A DNA stretch of 11,113 nt from an uncultured Oscillospiraceae bacterium (lineage in GTDB: Bacteria; Bacillota_A; Clostridia; Oscillospirales; Oscillospiraceae). Shown here in pieces: positions 1-6,938 of the stretch. The translations under genes and the position numbers were made by a program. The stretch covers positions 1-11,113 of the forward strand of contig CAAEOU010000021.1 of assembly GCA_900757695.1 (NCBI GenBank), in the 5' to 3' direction. Each line of letters begins with the position of its first letter. Position 1 is the first letter of the stretch. A model generated the notes under the pieces. It did not search any database. It was not told where the DNA came from and saw only the letters and a list, made by a program, of their open reading frames with translations.

Positions 1-1
1 C

Positions 2-994
2 GTTACCACCCACGGCGTCATCCGCCCCTGCACCGTTGTCACCGGCAACGGCACCCTGATCGTCCGTAACTGCATTCTGGACGCCAAGGGCGGCGAGATT
101 CCCAAGAGCTATGTGCCCCGCATCGCCTCCGGCATGATGGAGCCCCCTCCGGGCCTGAAGCTGGGCGGCAACTGCCGCACTCACCTCTCCATGGGCAATT
201 CCCGGGCCTATTTCTATGACTCCAAGATTCTGGCCCACTCCTGGGCAGCCCTGTCCACCGACGGCTCCAACGGTGACCTCTATCTGGAAGCCAACAACTG
301 CGATGTGGTCTGCGAAACCGTTGGCTACGGCACCTACGCCGACAACGGCTGCCACAACGTGCTCAACGACTGCCGGATCACTGTTGACACTCATGTTGCC
401 ATTATTGCAGGCGATGCCTGGGTCAAGTTTAGCGGCGGCACCGTCAAATCCAATCAGTATGGTGCCATGCTCCACGGCATCCGTGGTCATTATACCGAAA
501 CCACCGAGTGCCATATCACCGGCGGTACCTGGGACGTGGGAGAGGCGCTATTCTTCGTCAAGTCCGAGAACGTCTATCTGAAGCTGGATGGTGCAAAGGT
601 CAAGACCGGAAAATATCTGGTGCATGCCATTGTCAACGATGATGATGCCGCCACCAAGGTGCCTGATGAAATGAAGCTCAAGTGCTACGGCGTCAATGCA
701 GTCATCGCCAACGGCGACTACGCCGGAGATATCGTCAATGACGACACGGACCGCACCATGAACGTCTCTATTCTCAACGCTACGGTCAAGGGCGTTATTA
801 CCGATGCCTATATCTCTCTGGAAGGAAGCTCCTGGACCGCCACCGGCGATTCCAGCGTTTGCCTTGTAGGGGATGTAAAGGCCCAGCAGATCGACGCCCC
901 TGCCGGTGTTGTGATCTCCGCAGCTGCCGGTGAGGGCTGCACACTCTCCGGGGAGTACTTGCTGACCTCCGGCGGCAAGCTGATCGTAAAATAA
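2..994 (+). CDS. Beta-helix-like repeat protein, 3' part (5' end outside window)
   Basis: The frame is open from the first bases of the window to a TAA at 992-994, giving about 330 residues with no start visible. A GTG at 113 is only an internal codon. The protein is rich in Gly, Asn, Asp, Thr and Val and built of short strand-turn units of about 20-25 residues (for example around VNDCRITVDT-like and ITGGTWDVG-like segments). This is the usual look of a right-handed parallel beta-helix, as in pectate-lyase-like and polymorphic surface proteins. Several Cys residues lie in the repeats. I see no transmembrane helix, LPXTG signal or catalytic motif in the visible part; it ends in a beta-rich SGGKLIVK tail. 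The N-terminus, and any signal peptide, is missing. The function is not recognised; a surface or carbohydrate-binding role is only an inference from the fold type. It is convergent with the lipoprotein gene at 1067-2698. Confidence 0.7.
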   Translation, partial: VTTHGVIRPCTVVTGNGTLIVRNCILDAKGGEIPKSYVPRIASGMMEPPPGLKLGGNCRTHLSMGNSRAYFYDSKILAHSWAALSTDGSNGDLYLEANNCDVVCETVGYGTYADNGCHNVLNDCRITVDTHVAIIAGDAWVKFSGGTVKSNQYGAMLHGIRGHYTETTECHITGGTWDVGEALFFVKSENVYLKLDGAKVKTGKYLVHAIVNDDDAATKVPDEMKLKCYGVNAVIANGDYAGDIVNDDTDRTMNVSILNATVKGVITDAYISLEGSSWTATGDSSVCLVGDVKAQQIDAPAGVVISAAAGEGCTLSGEYLLTSGGKLIVK

Positions 995-1015
995 CGGATC
1001 AGAGAATCCGAATAA

Positions 1016-1055
1016 AGAAGGAGCTGTCTCACGAAAAGGCGAGACAGCTCCTTTT
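1016..1055. terminator. Bidirectional intrinsic terminator between convergent genes
   Basis: A perfect 11-bp stem, GGAGCTGTCTC (1020-1030) with GAGACAGCTCC (1041-1051), encloses a 10-base loop and is followed by TTTT on the plus strand. An A/G-rich run on the left (1014-1019) gives an interrupted T tract on the minus strand. It lies 22 bases after the beta-helix stop and 12 bases beyond the stop of the minus-strand lipoprotein gene, so it can serve both. It closely resembles the hairpin at 10277-10316. Confidence 0.88.
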
Positions 1056-1066
1056 GTATGGTGACG

Positions 1067-2698
1067 TTATGTCTCCAGCGCATTCCACTGGTTCAGTTCC
1101 GCCTGCCACAGGGCAATGCAGTCATCTGCGCCCATATCCCGGATGGACTGCTGAATGGCCGGGATCTCGTCCAGAGATATTTCACCGGTGATCAGCTGTG
1201 GAATGACGGAGTCCACATAAGTAGAGAAATCCGCCGCAAGACCGGAGTAGGTCTCCGCATCTTCCTGTGTCAGCGTCAGCCCCTGCGGCAGCATGTATGC
1301 GGCATCCTTCTGGCAGGTCCAGACATTCAGCAATGCCCGGGTCTCGTAGAGCAGCAGCACTGCTTCCTTTGGGCGCACACCGCTGAGGGAGGGAGAAGTA
1401 TATGCCCCCAGTGCTTCCGGCGGCGTAAAACTCTGCGGGTTTTGCAGGATCAGGTCGGTAAAGGCTGGGCTCCCATTTTCGATGGTATAGCTTTCACCTT
1501 CTGTACCATAGCCGCCCAGCAGCTGTGCTTCTTCGCTGTACAGCCAATCCAGCATCTGAACCGCAAGGGCGGGTTCTGTGCAGGCAGTGCTGACGGAATA
1601 GCCGGGCCCCCAGACTATAGTGGCGGGAGCCGGCGCCAGATGGGTCATGTCGCCAGAGGCTGAGACCGGATCCATGGCCGGAGCCAGCAGGAAGCTGCAC
1701 ATATTGCTCAGTGTCGTATAGGCATCCAGAGGCAGGAAAAATGCGCCGCAGTCTCCGGTGCTGATGTCTCCCAGATAGCTGTTGGCGGTTGGATCGGCGG
1801 CATCTAAAAAGGCGGGTGTAATAACCCCCTCCTGATACCACTGATGAAGCATGGTCAAATAGTCCGTAAAGCCCGCTTCCAACGGTCCATAGTGTATTTC
1901 CCCATCCACCTGATAAAAGCCATTGTTGGGGGCGGTGCTGTCCAGGGAAATGCCGTAGCCGGAGCACAGATTATTGTAGTCCGTAAATCCGGTATTCAGC
2001 AGACGAAGGGGCTGTGCCGGCTGATAGGCATCCTTCATGGACAGAAGCACATGATGTAGCTCCTCATAGGTCTCCGGAGACGAGAGGTCCAGCGCATCCA
2101 TCCAGTCCTGACGAAGCATGAGGCCAAAATCAGCGTAGACAGACGGCTGATCCATTAGGATCGCCATACGACAGATGCGCCCATCCGCCTCCGTAACGGC
2201 ATGTACCGCATTGGGCAGACTGTTTACGGCAGAAATATAGTTTGAAGCATATTCGCTGAGCAGTGAGCCAAGTTCCTGTGCAACATCAACGTCCGCATTC
2301 AACAAATAATCCGGCAGATGCAGGTAGATGTCAGAGAGCTCATCTGCGGCGATCCGCTGATTCAGGTTGGCGTAGTATTCCGCACCGGGGACGGCCTCTG
2401 CGTCAATGGTGACACCGGTGGTCTTCTCCCATGCGGCAAGAAACTGCTGGTCTCCGGCCAGATCAAAGTCGTTGTTCAGGGGATAGGAAAGGGTCAGCAC
2501 AGTGGAGGTATCCGTCAGCGGATAGGAGACGGACGCCGGAGCGGACTGAAATACCTCGGCTGTATGCGCCTGAGCAGAGGCTTCCTCTGCTGCCCTGTAG
2601 CTCTGCTGGGGCATGATTTCCGGTACGTCCCGGCTGCTGCCGCAGGCGCACAGCAGTCCGAAGGATAGGCATAGGGCTGTGAGTTTTCTGAGTTTCAT
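1067..2698 (-). CDS. Extracellular solute-binding lipoprotein
   Basis: A 543-residue protein with a lipoprotein signal peptide: MKLRK start, hydrophobic core and lipobox L-C-A-C with the lipidated Cys at about residue 19, then a Ser/Ala/Gln-rich linker to about residue 60. The mature part looks like a type 2 periplasmic-binding fold of the large LipO/YtcQ-like class that binds sugars or oligosaccharides for ABC importers. Landmarks are RQDW near 196, WYQEG near 287, YGTEGESY near 397 and FTDLILQNP near 413. The same landmarks occur in order in the second lipoprotein at 6939-8699, so the two are paralogues. The ATG is preceded by AAAGGAG at 6-bp spacing. It is anchored outside the membrane by inference. 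No permease or ATPase gene is in the window, so its transporter, if any, is elsewhere. The ligand cannot be read from sequence. Confidence 0.88.
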   Translation of the reverse strand: MKLRKLTALCLSFGLLCACGSSRDVPEIMPQQSYRAAEEASAQAHTAEVFQSAPASVSYPLTDTSTVLTLSYPLNNDFDLAGDQQFLAAWEKTTGVTIDAEAVPGAEYYANLNQRIAADELSDIYLHLPDYLLNADVDVAQELGSLLSEYASNYISAVNSLPNAVHAVTEADGRICRMAILMDQPSVYADFGLMLRQDWMDALDLSSPETYEELHHVLLSMKDAYQPAQPLRLLNTGFTDYNNLCSGYGISLDSTAPNNGFYQVDGEIHYGPLEAGFTDYLTMLHQWYQEGVITPAFLDAADPTANSYLGDISTGDCGAFFLPLDAYTTLSNMCSFLLAPAMDPVSASGDMTHLAPAPATIVWGPGYSVSTACTEPALAVQMLDWLYSEEAQLLGGYGTEGESYTIENGSPAFTDLILQNPQSFTPPEALGAYTSPSLSGVRPKEAVLLLYETRALLNVWTCQKDAAYMLPQGLTLTQEDAETYSGLAADFSTYVDSVIPQLITGEISLDEIPAIQQSIRDMGADDCIALWQAELNQWNALET

Positions 2699-2703
2699 AG
2701 AGC

Positions 2704-2738
2704 GCTCCTTTCTGGAGCTTCTGCCGTTGGGCAGAAGC
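2704..2738 (-). promoter_or_regulatory. Leader hairpins covering the lipoprotein ribosome binding site
   Basis: In the minus-strand leader just before the start at 2698 there is a perfect 9-bp stem, GCTTCTGCC with GGCAGAAGC (2717-2738), with a 4-base loop. Directly after it, a 5-bp hairpin GCTCC-AGAAA-GGAGC (2704-2718) contains the Shine-Dalgarno AAAGGAG. The two hairpins share two bases (2717-2718). The arrangement could tune translation; regulation itself is an inference. No convincing -10/-35 pair was found for this gene. Confidence 0.4.
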
Positions 2739-2771
2739 CGGGGGATATTGCATTACGTTTCCCGTGCATAT

Positions 2772-2801
2772 GAGAAAAGCTGCCCGATGCCGGGCAGCTT
2801 T
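2772..2801 (-). terminator. Intrinsic terminator of the PPOX gene
   Basis: A perfect 11-bp stem (AAAGCTGCCCG paired with CGGGCAGCTTT, loop ATGC, 2776-2801), read on the minus strand, is followed by a T-rich run TTTTCTC counting the stem's last T's. It lies about 40 bases after the stop of the minus-strand gene at 2839-3231 and separates that transcript from the lipoprotein gene downstream. Confidence 0.8.
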
Positions 2802-2838
2802 AGTGTAAAGGGCGCATGTGTCCCCGGTGTGTTCTCCC

Positions 2839-3231
2839 TTATACCAGACGGATGGCTTCTGGCCCCTTAAACTCCATGGCGGACATATCCTCCAGATAAA
2901 AGCAGATGTGATGGTGCCCGGTCTCCTCGTTATAGGTCTTTTTCAGGAAGGGAGCACTTTCGTACATGGCCTTTTGCACCTCGTCCCGATCATCCATAAC
3001 GGCTTTGCCACGAATGCGCACAAAGCTGCCATCCTTAAAAGCGCAGACCTCCAAATGGGGATCCTTCATCAGCTGTGCATAGGCGGCCTTGTGGGTGCCG
3101 CAGCCAAAATACAGCTTATCTTCAAAAACCATCGTAAATCCAAAGGGACGGACTCTTGGCTCCCCGTCCTCCACGGTGGCAAAGTAGAACACGCCGCCGA
3201 CCTTTTCCTGAAGCTCCTGCATGGTGATCAT
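2839..3231 (-). CDS. Pyridoxamine 5'-phosphate oxidase (PPOX) family protein
   Basis: A 130-residue single-domain protein of the split beta-barrel, flavin-binding PPOX class. Family-like segments are FYFATVEDGEPRVRPFGF (residues 15-32), the strand LYFGCGTHKAAYAQL (40-54), the strand EVCAFKDGSFVRIRGKAV (61-78) and a C-terminal FYLEDMSAMEF strand. Length is normal for these small members. They usually bind FMN or F420-like cofactors and include many uncharacterised reductases; true PNPOx activity is unlikely because the protein is short and no B6 genes are nearby. The start at 3231 is set by an AAAGGAG Shine-Dalgarno with 8-base spacing; a later ATG at 3222 lacks such a site. It is transcribed alone, away from deoB, between its own promoter and terminator. 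The substrate is unknown. Confidence 0.87.
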   Translation of the reverse strand: MITMQELQEKVGGVFYFATVEDGEPRVRPFGFTMVFEDKLYFGCGTHKAAYAQLMKDPHLEVCAFKDGSFVRIRGKAVMDDRDEVQKAMYESAPFLKKTYNEETGHHHICFYLEDMSAMEFKGPEAIRLV

Positions 3232-3283
3232 ATGTATATCTCCTTTCGGCCATCCCAGTGGACGGCTTTTTCTTTTGAATGTT

Positions 3284-3312
3284 ATTATACCGAAATTTTA
3301 GCCATGTCGCAA
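3284..3312 (-). promoter_or_regulatory. Sigma-A-type promoter of the PPOX gene
   Basis: On the minus strand, TTGCGA (3312-3307) and a perfect TATAAT (3289-3284) are separated by 17 bp. Transcription would begin about 45 bases before the ATG at 3231. The -35 box is four bases from that of the divergent deoB promoter. Confidence 0.68.
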
Positions 3313-3316
3313 GGTG

Positions 3317-3345
3317 TTGCAACCGGAAAGTTTTCATGATAGGAT
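3317..3345 (+). promoter_or_regulatory. Extended -10 promoter of deoB
   Basis: TTGCAA (3317-3322) and TAGGAT (3340-3345) are separated by 17 bp, with TG one base before the -10 (TGATAGGAT), an extended -10. Each hexamer matches consensus at four positions. The start would lie about 25 bases before the deoB ATG, which has AGGAG at 3365-3369. Confidence 0.5.
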
Positions 3346-3375
3346 AGGAGTATCAAATCACATGAGGAGAGCAAC

Positions 3376-4536
3376 ATGAAACAGTTCAAGCGTGTTATGC
3401 TTTTTTTGCTGGATTCCGTAGGCGTTGGAGCGCTGCCCGATGCCGAACAATATGGCGACGCCGGAACGGCCACCGTACAGCATACCATAGCGGGGAATCC
3501 CGGCCTGAAGCTGCCCAATCTGGAAAAGCTGGGCCTGATGCAGATCCCCGGTCTGGAGGCCTTTTCAACCGGGGTGCAGCCCCGGGGCGTATACGGAAAG
3601 TGCCGGGAGCTTTCCAAAGGCAAGGACTCCATCGTGGGTCACTGGGAGGTGATGGGCGTCCCCACCACGATGGCCTTTGATACCTTCCCGGAGGGTTTCC
3701 CCACAGAGATCATTGATACCTTTACAAAGCTGATCGGCAGAGGCATTTTGGGCAACGAGGTAGCCTCTGGCACAGAGATCATTGCCCGGCTGGGGGAGGA
3801 ACATCAGAAGACAGGGTTCCCCATCGTATATACCTCTGCGGACAGTGTATTCCAGATTGCCGCCCATGAAGAGACGGTGCCGCTGGAGACCCTCTATCAG
3901 TGGTGTGCCCAGACCCGAACCATGCTGGACCAGCTGGGCTTTGGTGTGGGCCGTGTGATCGCCCGGCCCTTTGTGGGAACGCCGGGAAACTATGTGCGCA
4001 CCGCAAACCGCCACGACTATGCAGCCTGTCCGCCGGAAAAGACGGATCTTGAGATTCTGACTGAAAACGGGATCGAAATTCACTCCATCGGCAAGCCTGT
4101 CGATATTTTCCCGGAGGCGAGTTTTACCAGCACCGTCAAAACATCGGACAACTTCGTGGGTATGGGCGAAGCGCTGCGGGCAGTCCGGGAGAAGGACGGA
4201 CTCATTTTTATCAACCTTCTGGACTTTGATATGAAATGGGGCCACCGGAGAAACGTGGAGGCCTATGGTGCGGGGCTCAAGGCCGTCGATGATTATCTGC
4301 CGCTGCTGATGGAGGCCATGGACGACGACACCCTGCTGGTGATCACCGCAGACCATGGCTGCGATCCCACCCATACCGGCTCTGACCACACCCGGGAGCA
4401 TATTCCGGTGCTGCTCTGGCACAGGGGCATTATCCCCGGCCCTGCGGGGATCCGTGAGACCTTTGGAGACGTAGGCGCAACCATACTCCACGCTCTGGGG
4501 GCTCCGGCGCCCAAAGTGGGAACCAGCATTCTGTGA
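3376..4536 (+). CDS. deoB: Phosphopentomutase
   Basis: Phosphopentomutase (EC 5.4.2.7) interconverts ribose or deoxyribose 1-phosphate and 5-phosphate in the cytoplasm, linking nucleoside phosphorolysis to central carbon metabolism. The 386-residue length is normal. It belongs to the alkaline-phosphatase superfamily, and the two-Mn ligands are visible: D13 (LLDSVGVG), D156 (TSADSVFQ), D285 and H290 (DFDMKWGHRR), D326-H327 (TADHG) and H338 (SDHTREHIP). In the Bacillus cereus enzyme Thr85 carries the phosphate; here the aligned motif reads GKDSIVGHWE, so the acceptor position 85 is Ser. The ATG has AGGAG at 6-bp spacing, and the gene ends with a tandem TGA-TAA. No other deo or pup genes are adjacent, and it is bounded by its own promoter and terminator, so it appears monocistronic. 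Confidence 0.98.
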   Translation: MKQFKRVMLFLLDSVGVGALPDAEQYGDAGTATVQHTIAGNPGLKLPNLEKLGLMQIPGLEAFSTGVQPRGVYGKCRELSKGKDSIVGHWEVMGVPTTMAFDTFPEGFPTEIIDTFTKLIGRGILGNEVASGTEIIARLGEEHQKTGFPIVYTSADSVFQIAAHEETVPLETLYQWCAQTRTMLDQLGFGVGRVIARPFVGTPGNYVRTANRHDYAACPPEKTDLEILTENGIEIHSIGKPVDIFPEASFTSTVKTSDNFVGMGEALRAVREKDGLIFINLLDFDMKWGHRRNVEAYGAGLKAVDDYLPLLMEAMDDDTLLVITADHGCDPTHTGSDHTREHIPVLLWHRGIIPGPAGIRETFGDVGATILHALGAPAPKVGTSIL

Positions 4537-4557
4537 TAAAGGAAAGCATGTTCAAAT

Positions 4558-4587
4558 CGGCGCACCCAATTTGGGTACGCCGTTTTT
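4558..4587 (+). terminator. Intrinsic terminator of deoB
   Basis: Stem CGGCG-c-ACCC paired with GGGT-a-CGCCG (one internal mismatch, loop AATTT) followed by TTTTT at 4583-4587. It begins 21 bases after the deoB stop and is a classic rho-independent signal. Confidence 0.9.
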
Positions 4588-4660
4588 GCAGCGGATAGGA
4601 TGTGGCTATGGAGTATGCCAAATCAGCATGGCTTATTTACACAAAAATTGATGAAAATGC

Positions 4661-4694
4661 TTGAAAGCACTATGGGTTCATGATACCATATAAT
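4661..4694 (+). promoter_or_regulatory. Promoter of the flavin/Fe-S reductase with embedded dyads
   Basis: TTGAAA (4661-4666) lies 17 bp from TACCAT (4684-4689), which is preceded by TG (TGATACCAT), an extended -10. A perfect TATAAT follows at 4689-4694 but is 22 bp from the same -35. A 20-base imperfect palindrome, TATGGGTTCATGATACCATA (4671-4690, 8 of 10 pairs), fills the spacer, and ATAATT-AG-AATTAT (4690-4703) covers the alternative -10. This arrangement suggests control by a DNA-binding regulator; that is an inference. Confidence 0.55.
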
Positions 4695-4735
4695 TAGAAT
4701 TATAAGCATTATAGTGCAATAAGGAGGAGATTTTT

Positions 4736-6739
4736 GTGCGCTATCAGAAGCTTTTGTCCCCTATTATGGTGGGTGGACAGATCATTAAAAACCGGCTGAC
4801 CTATCCCAATGCATCCCCTCATTTTCTACAGGGGCCGGAGACCTATCCCGCAGAGGGCTATCGGGCATTTGCCGCCAATCTGGCAAAAAACGGCGCTGCC
4901 ATCGTAAACTTTGCGGAATGGGCAGAGTATCCTCAGCAGCGTCATGGCCCCATGGACATGGATATGACCCACATGCAGGCCTTTGATATGACAGACCCTG
5001 CGGTACATAACTACGTGTCTCAGATGTGCGAGGAAGTGCACTTCTACGGTTCTAAGATCATTTTGACTACAAATATGGTATACCCGGACGGCTTCTCCCT
5101 CTACGGCGGTCGGGGCATGGGCCCCCATGGCAAGCCCACGGAAAAGCTTCCCGCAGAGCGGCTCCATGAAGTGATGGAGCTCACCGTGGCGAAGATTCGT
5201 CGGTATAAGAATCTGGGCTATGACGGCGTCAGCTTCCGGGCGGATATGCTGATGAATCCCGGCGGCAAGCGGGATGACCAGTATGATGGCGGCACAGTTG
5301 AGAACCGCACTCGGCTGTTCCATGAGGTATGTACCGCCATTCGGAAGGCCTTCGGCAAGAAATTCATCATCGAGGCAGTCCTTGCATGGGAGCAGAACAA
5401 CGGCTATGGCGGCAACGCCAAGATGGGCGGCGGCTATAACGAGGATGATGCACTGGAGTTCATCCGTCTTTTTGACGATGTTGTGGACATTCTGGAAGTC
5501 CGTGAGCATGACGGCTGTGCCTCCCATCCCACGGGCTACAACTTTACACAGGGTGTTCACCCCGCAGTGGCTTTCTGTGCAAAGGTCAAAACCATGGGCT
5601 TCCATATGCTCATGAAGCCCATCGGCGGCTTTCAGGAGCCCGATGAGATGGAGCGGTATCTGGTGGAGGGCAAGTGCGATATGTTCGGCATTGCCCGAGG
5701 CTTTATGGCCGATGATGAATATGGCAAGAAGCTCTATGAGGGCCGTGGAGAAGACATTACGCCCTGCCTCAAGTGCAACAAATGCCACGGCGTCATGCTG
5801 CCGGAGCCGGATCCGTGGACTTCGGTCTGCTCTGTCAACCCGCTGATGGGATTGGGTCATAAGCTCCATCGGCTGGTGGAGAAGAGTGCCGAGCCCAAAA
5901 AGGTGGCCGTGATTGGCGGCGGTCCTGCCGGTATGCGTGCGGCGATCTATGCTGCCCAGCGGGGCCATGATGTGACCCTGTATGAGAAGTCCGGTCAGCT
6001 GGGCGGACAGCTGTTCCACAGCGACTACTTCCCCTTTAAGTGGCCCATTCAGAATTTTAAGAACTGGCTGATCCGTGAACTGGGAAAATCCGGGGTCAAG
6101 GTAGTCATGAATACGGCACCTACCCGTCAGATGATTCAGGCTGGCGGCTATGATGCGGTGCTGGCGGCCACCGGTGCCAAGATCAATATTCCCAACATTC
6201 CCGGCCTGAAGGATGAGAGCGGGAAGCTGAAGCCTCAGTATATGTCCTGTCTGGATACCTGCGGCAGAAAGCCGGAGCTGGGCAAGCACGTGGTGATCGT
6301 TGGCGGCTCCGAGGTGGGTATTGAGACAGCCATGTATCTCTGTGGTCTCGGCCATGACGTTACGGTGCTCACCCGGCAGAAGAAGCTGGCCCACAACGCC
6401 TCCGGCCTGCACTATATCACCATGGCCTTTGTAAAGGCCGGCCCCAACGGCGAGGCGAGAGAGGCCGCTGCCTGGGAGGCCTATGATAATCTCACCGGCA
6501 TTACCGAGGCAGAAACCATAAAGGTAGAGGGCAACACGGTAACTTACCGCATGGCCGATGGTGAGCACACCGTTACCGGCGACAACGTGGTGATCTGCGG
6601 CGGTATGACCCCGCTGACAGCTGAGGCCTTTGACTATTCCGGCCTGACCACTGAGTTCTACGCCATTGGCGACTGCAACGGCGCAGGCAATCTGGAAGTC
6701 TGCAACCGTGAAGCTTATTCCAGAGCGATGATCCTGTAA
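4736..6739 (+). CDS. OYE-family NADH:flavin oxidoreductase, FMN / 4Fe-4S / FAD fusion
   Basis: A 667-residue enzyme with the architecture of 2,4-dienoyl-CoA reductase (FadH), trimethylamine dehydrogenase and bile-acid enzymes BaiCD/BaiH. Residues 1-340 form an FMN-binding Old Yellow Enzyme barrel (GTVENRTRL near 187, FGIARGFMADDEY near 317). A 4Fe-4S site follows: C344, C347, C350, C365 (Cx2Cx2C, then 14 residues, then C). An FAD motif VIGGGPAG is near 392-399, an NAD(P) motif VGGSEVGIE at 522-530 and a C-terminal FAD motif YAIGDC at 642-647. In the family, electrons pass NAD(P)H to FAD to 4Fe-4S to FMN to an activated C=C. The usual loop with HxxHGYL is shortened here to FRADMLMNPGGKRDDQYDGG, so the proton-donating residue is not evident and the substrate cannot be assigned. 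The start is GTG with a near-perfect AAGGAGGAG 6-8 bases upstream. It is cytoplasmic, first of three co-oriented genes. Confidence 0.93.
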   Translation: MRYQKLLSPIMVGGQIIKNRLTYPNASPHFLQGPETYPAEGYRAFAANLAKNGAAIVNFAEWAEYPQQRHGPMDMDMTHMQAFDMTDPAVHNYVSQMCEEVHFYGSKIILTTNMVYPDGFSLYGGRGMGPHGKPTEKLPAERLHEVMELTVAKIRRYKNLGYDGVSFRADMLMNPGGKRDDQYDGGTVENRTRLFHEVCTAIRKAFGKKFIIEAVLAWEQNNGYGGNAKMGGGYNEDDALEFIRLFDDVVDILEVREHDGCASHPTGYNFTQGVHPAVAFCAKVKTMGFHMLMKPIGGFQEPDEMERYLVEGKCDMFGIARGFMADDEYGKKLYEGRGEDITPCLKCNKCHGVMLPEPDPWTSVCSVNPLMGLGHKLHRLVEKSAEPKKVAVIGGGPAGMRAAIYAAQRGHDVTLYEKSGQLGGQLFHSDYFPFKWPIQNFKNWLIRELGKSGVKVVMNTAPTRQMIQAGGYDAVLAATGAKINIPNIPGLKDESGKLKPQYMSCLDTCGRKPELGKHVVIVGGSEVGIETAMYLCGLGHDVTVLTRQKKLAHNASGLHYITMAFVKAGPNGEAREAAAWEAYDNLTGITEAETIKVEGNTVTYRMADGEHTVTGDNVVICGGMTPLTAEAFDYSGLTTEFYAIGDCNGAGNLEVCNREAYSRAMIL

Positions 6740-6754
6740 GGAAATATGCATCCG

Positions 6755-6785
6755 ATCCCCGGTACTCGGCCCGAGTATCGGGGAT
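6755..6785 (+). terminator. Hairpin after the reductase gene
   Basis: A 14-bp stem (ATCCCCGGTACTCG with CGAGTATCGGGGAT, one G-U pair, 3-base loop) lies 16 bases after the reductase stop. Only ATTCTCT follows instead of a T run, so termination may be partial and read-through into the next gene is possible. Confidence 0.6.
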
Positions 6786-6841
6786 ATTCTCTGCGACCCC
6801 GAATATCAAATTTTGCGTTTCCACTTGCATATATTGCACGG

Positions 6842-6856
6842 ATAACTGGCAGTTAT
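6842..6856. promoter_or_regulatory. Perfect palindrome upstream of the second lipoprotein promoter
   Basis: ATAACTG-G-CAGTTAT is a perfect 7-bp inverted repeat around one central base, placed 20 bases before the -35 box at 6877. The position fits an activator or repressor site. No regulator gene is in the window, so this is a candidate only. Confidence 0.35.
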
Positions 6857-6876
6857 GGCTCATAATTTTTCGGCAT

Positions 6877-6905
6877 TTGCCTCCACGGCGGGTAGTTCGT
6901 ACAAT
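6877..6905 (+). promoter_or_regulatory. Promoter of the second solute-binding lipoprotein
   Basis: TTGCCT (6877-6882) and TACAAT (6900-6905) are separated by 17 bp. Transcription would start near 6912, giving a leader of about 27 bases to the ATG at 6939. This excludes earlier in-frame starts that lie upstream of the promoter. It resembles the promoter of the MaoC-like gene. Confidence 0.6.
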
Positions 6906-6938
6906 AACAATATGAATACCCAGAAAGGAATGAAGGTA

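Noticed and set aside
113..115. GTG as the start of the beta-helix-like protein
   Set aside because: The frame stays open to the left edge with the same composition and there is no ribosome binding site before 113; the gene is partial.
2745..2778. Promoter for the minus-strand lipoprotein
   Set aside because: Only weak hexamers such as CAATAT (3 of 6 matches) with no matching -35 box were found, so no promoter is claimed.
3229..3246. Cloning-vector contamination at the T7-like leader
   Set aside because: Only 17 bases match and native sequence with a proper promoter continues on both sides.
3565..4491. Open frame on the minus strand opposite deoB
   Set aside because: Antisense shadow of a certain gene, with no ribosome binding site or recognisable product.
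4826..6751. Long open frame of about 640 codons on the minus strand opposite the reductase
   Set aside because: It is an antisense shadow in a GC-rich gene; its product is compositionally odd, with no family resemblance, while the plus strand has clear domains.
6855..6938. Earlier in-frame start for the second lipoprotein
   Set aside because: It lies upstream of the promoter at 6877-6905, has no ribosome binding site and would bury the signal peptide 28 residues inside.
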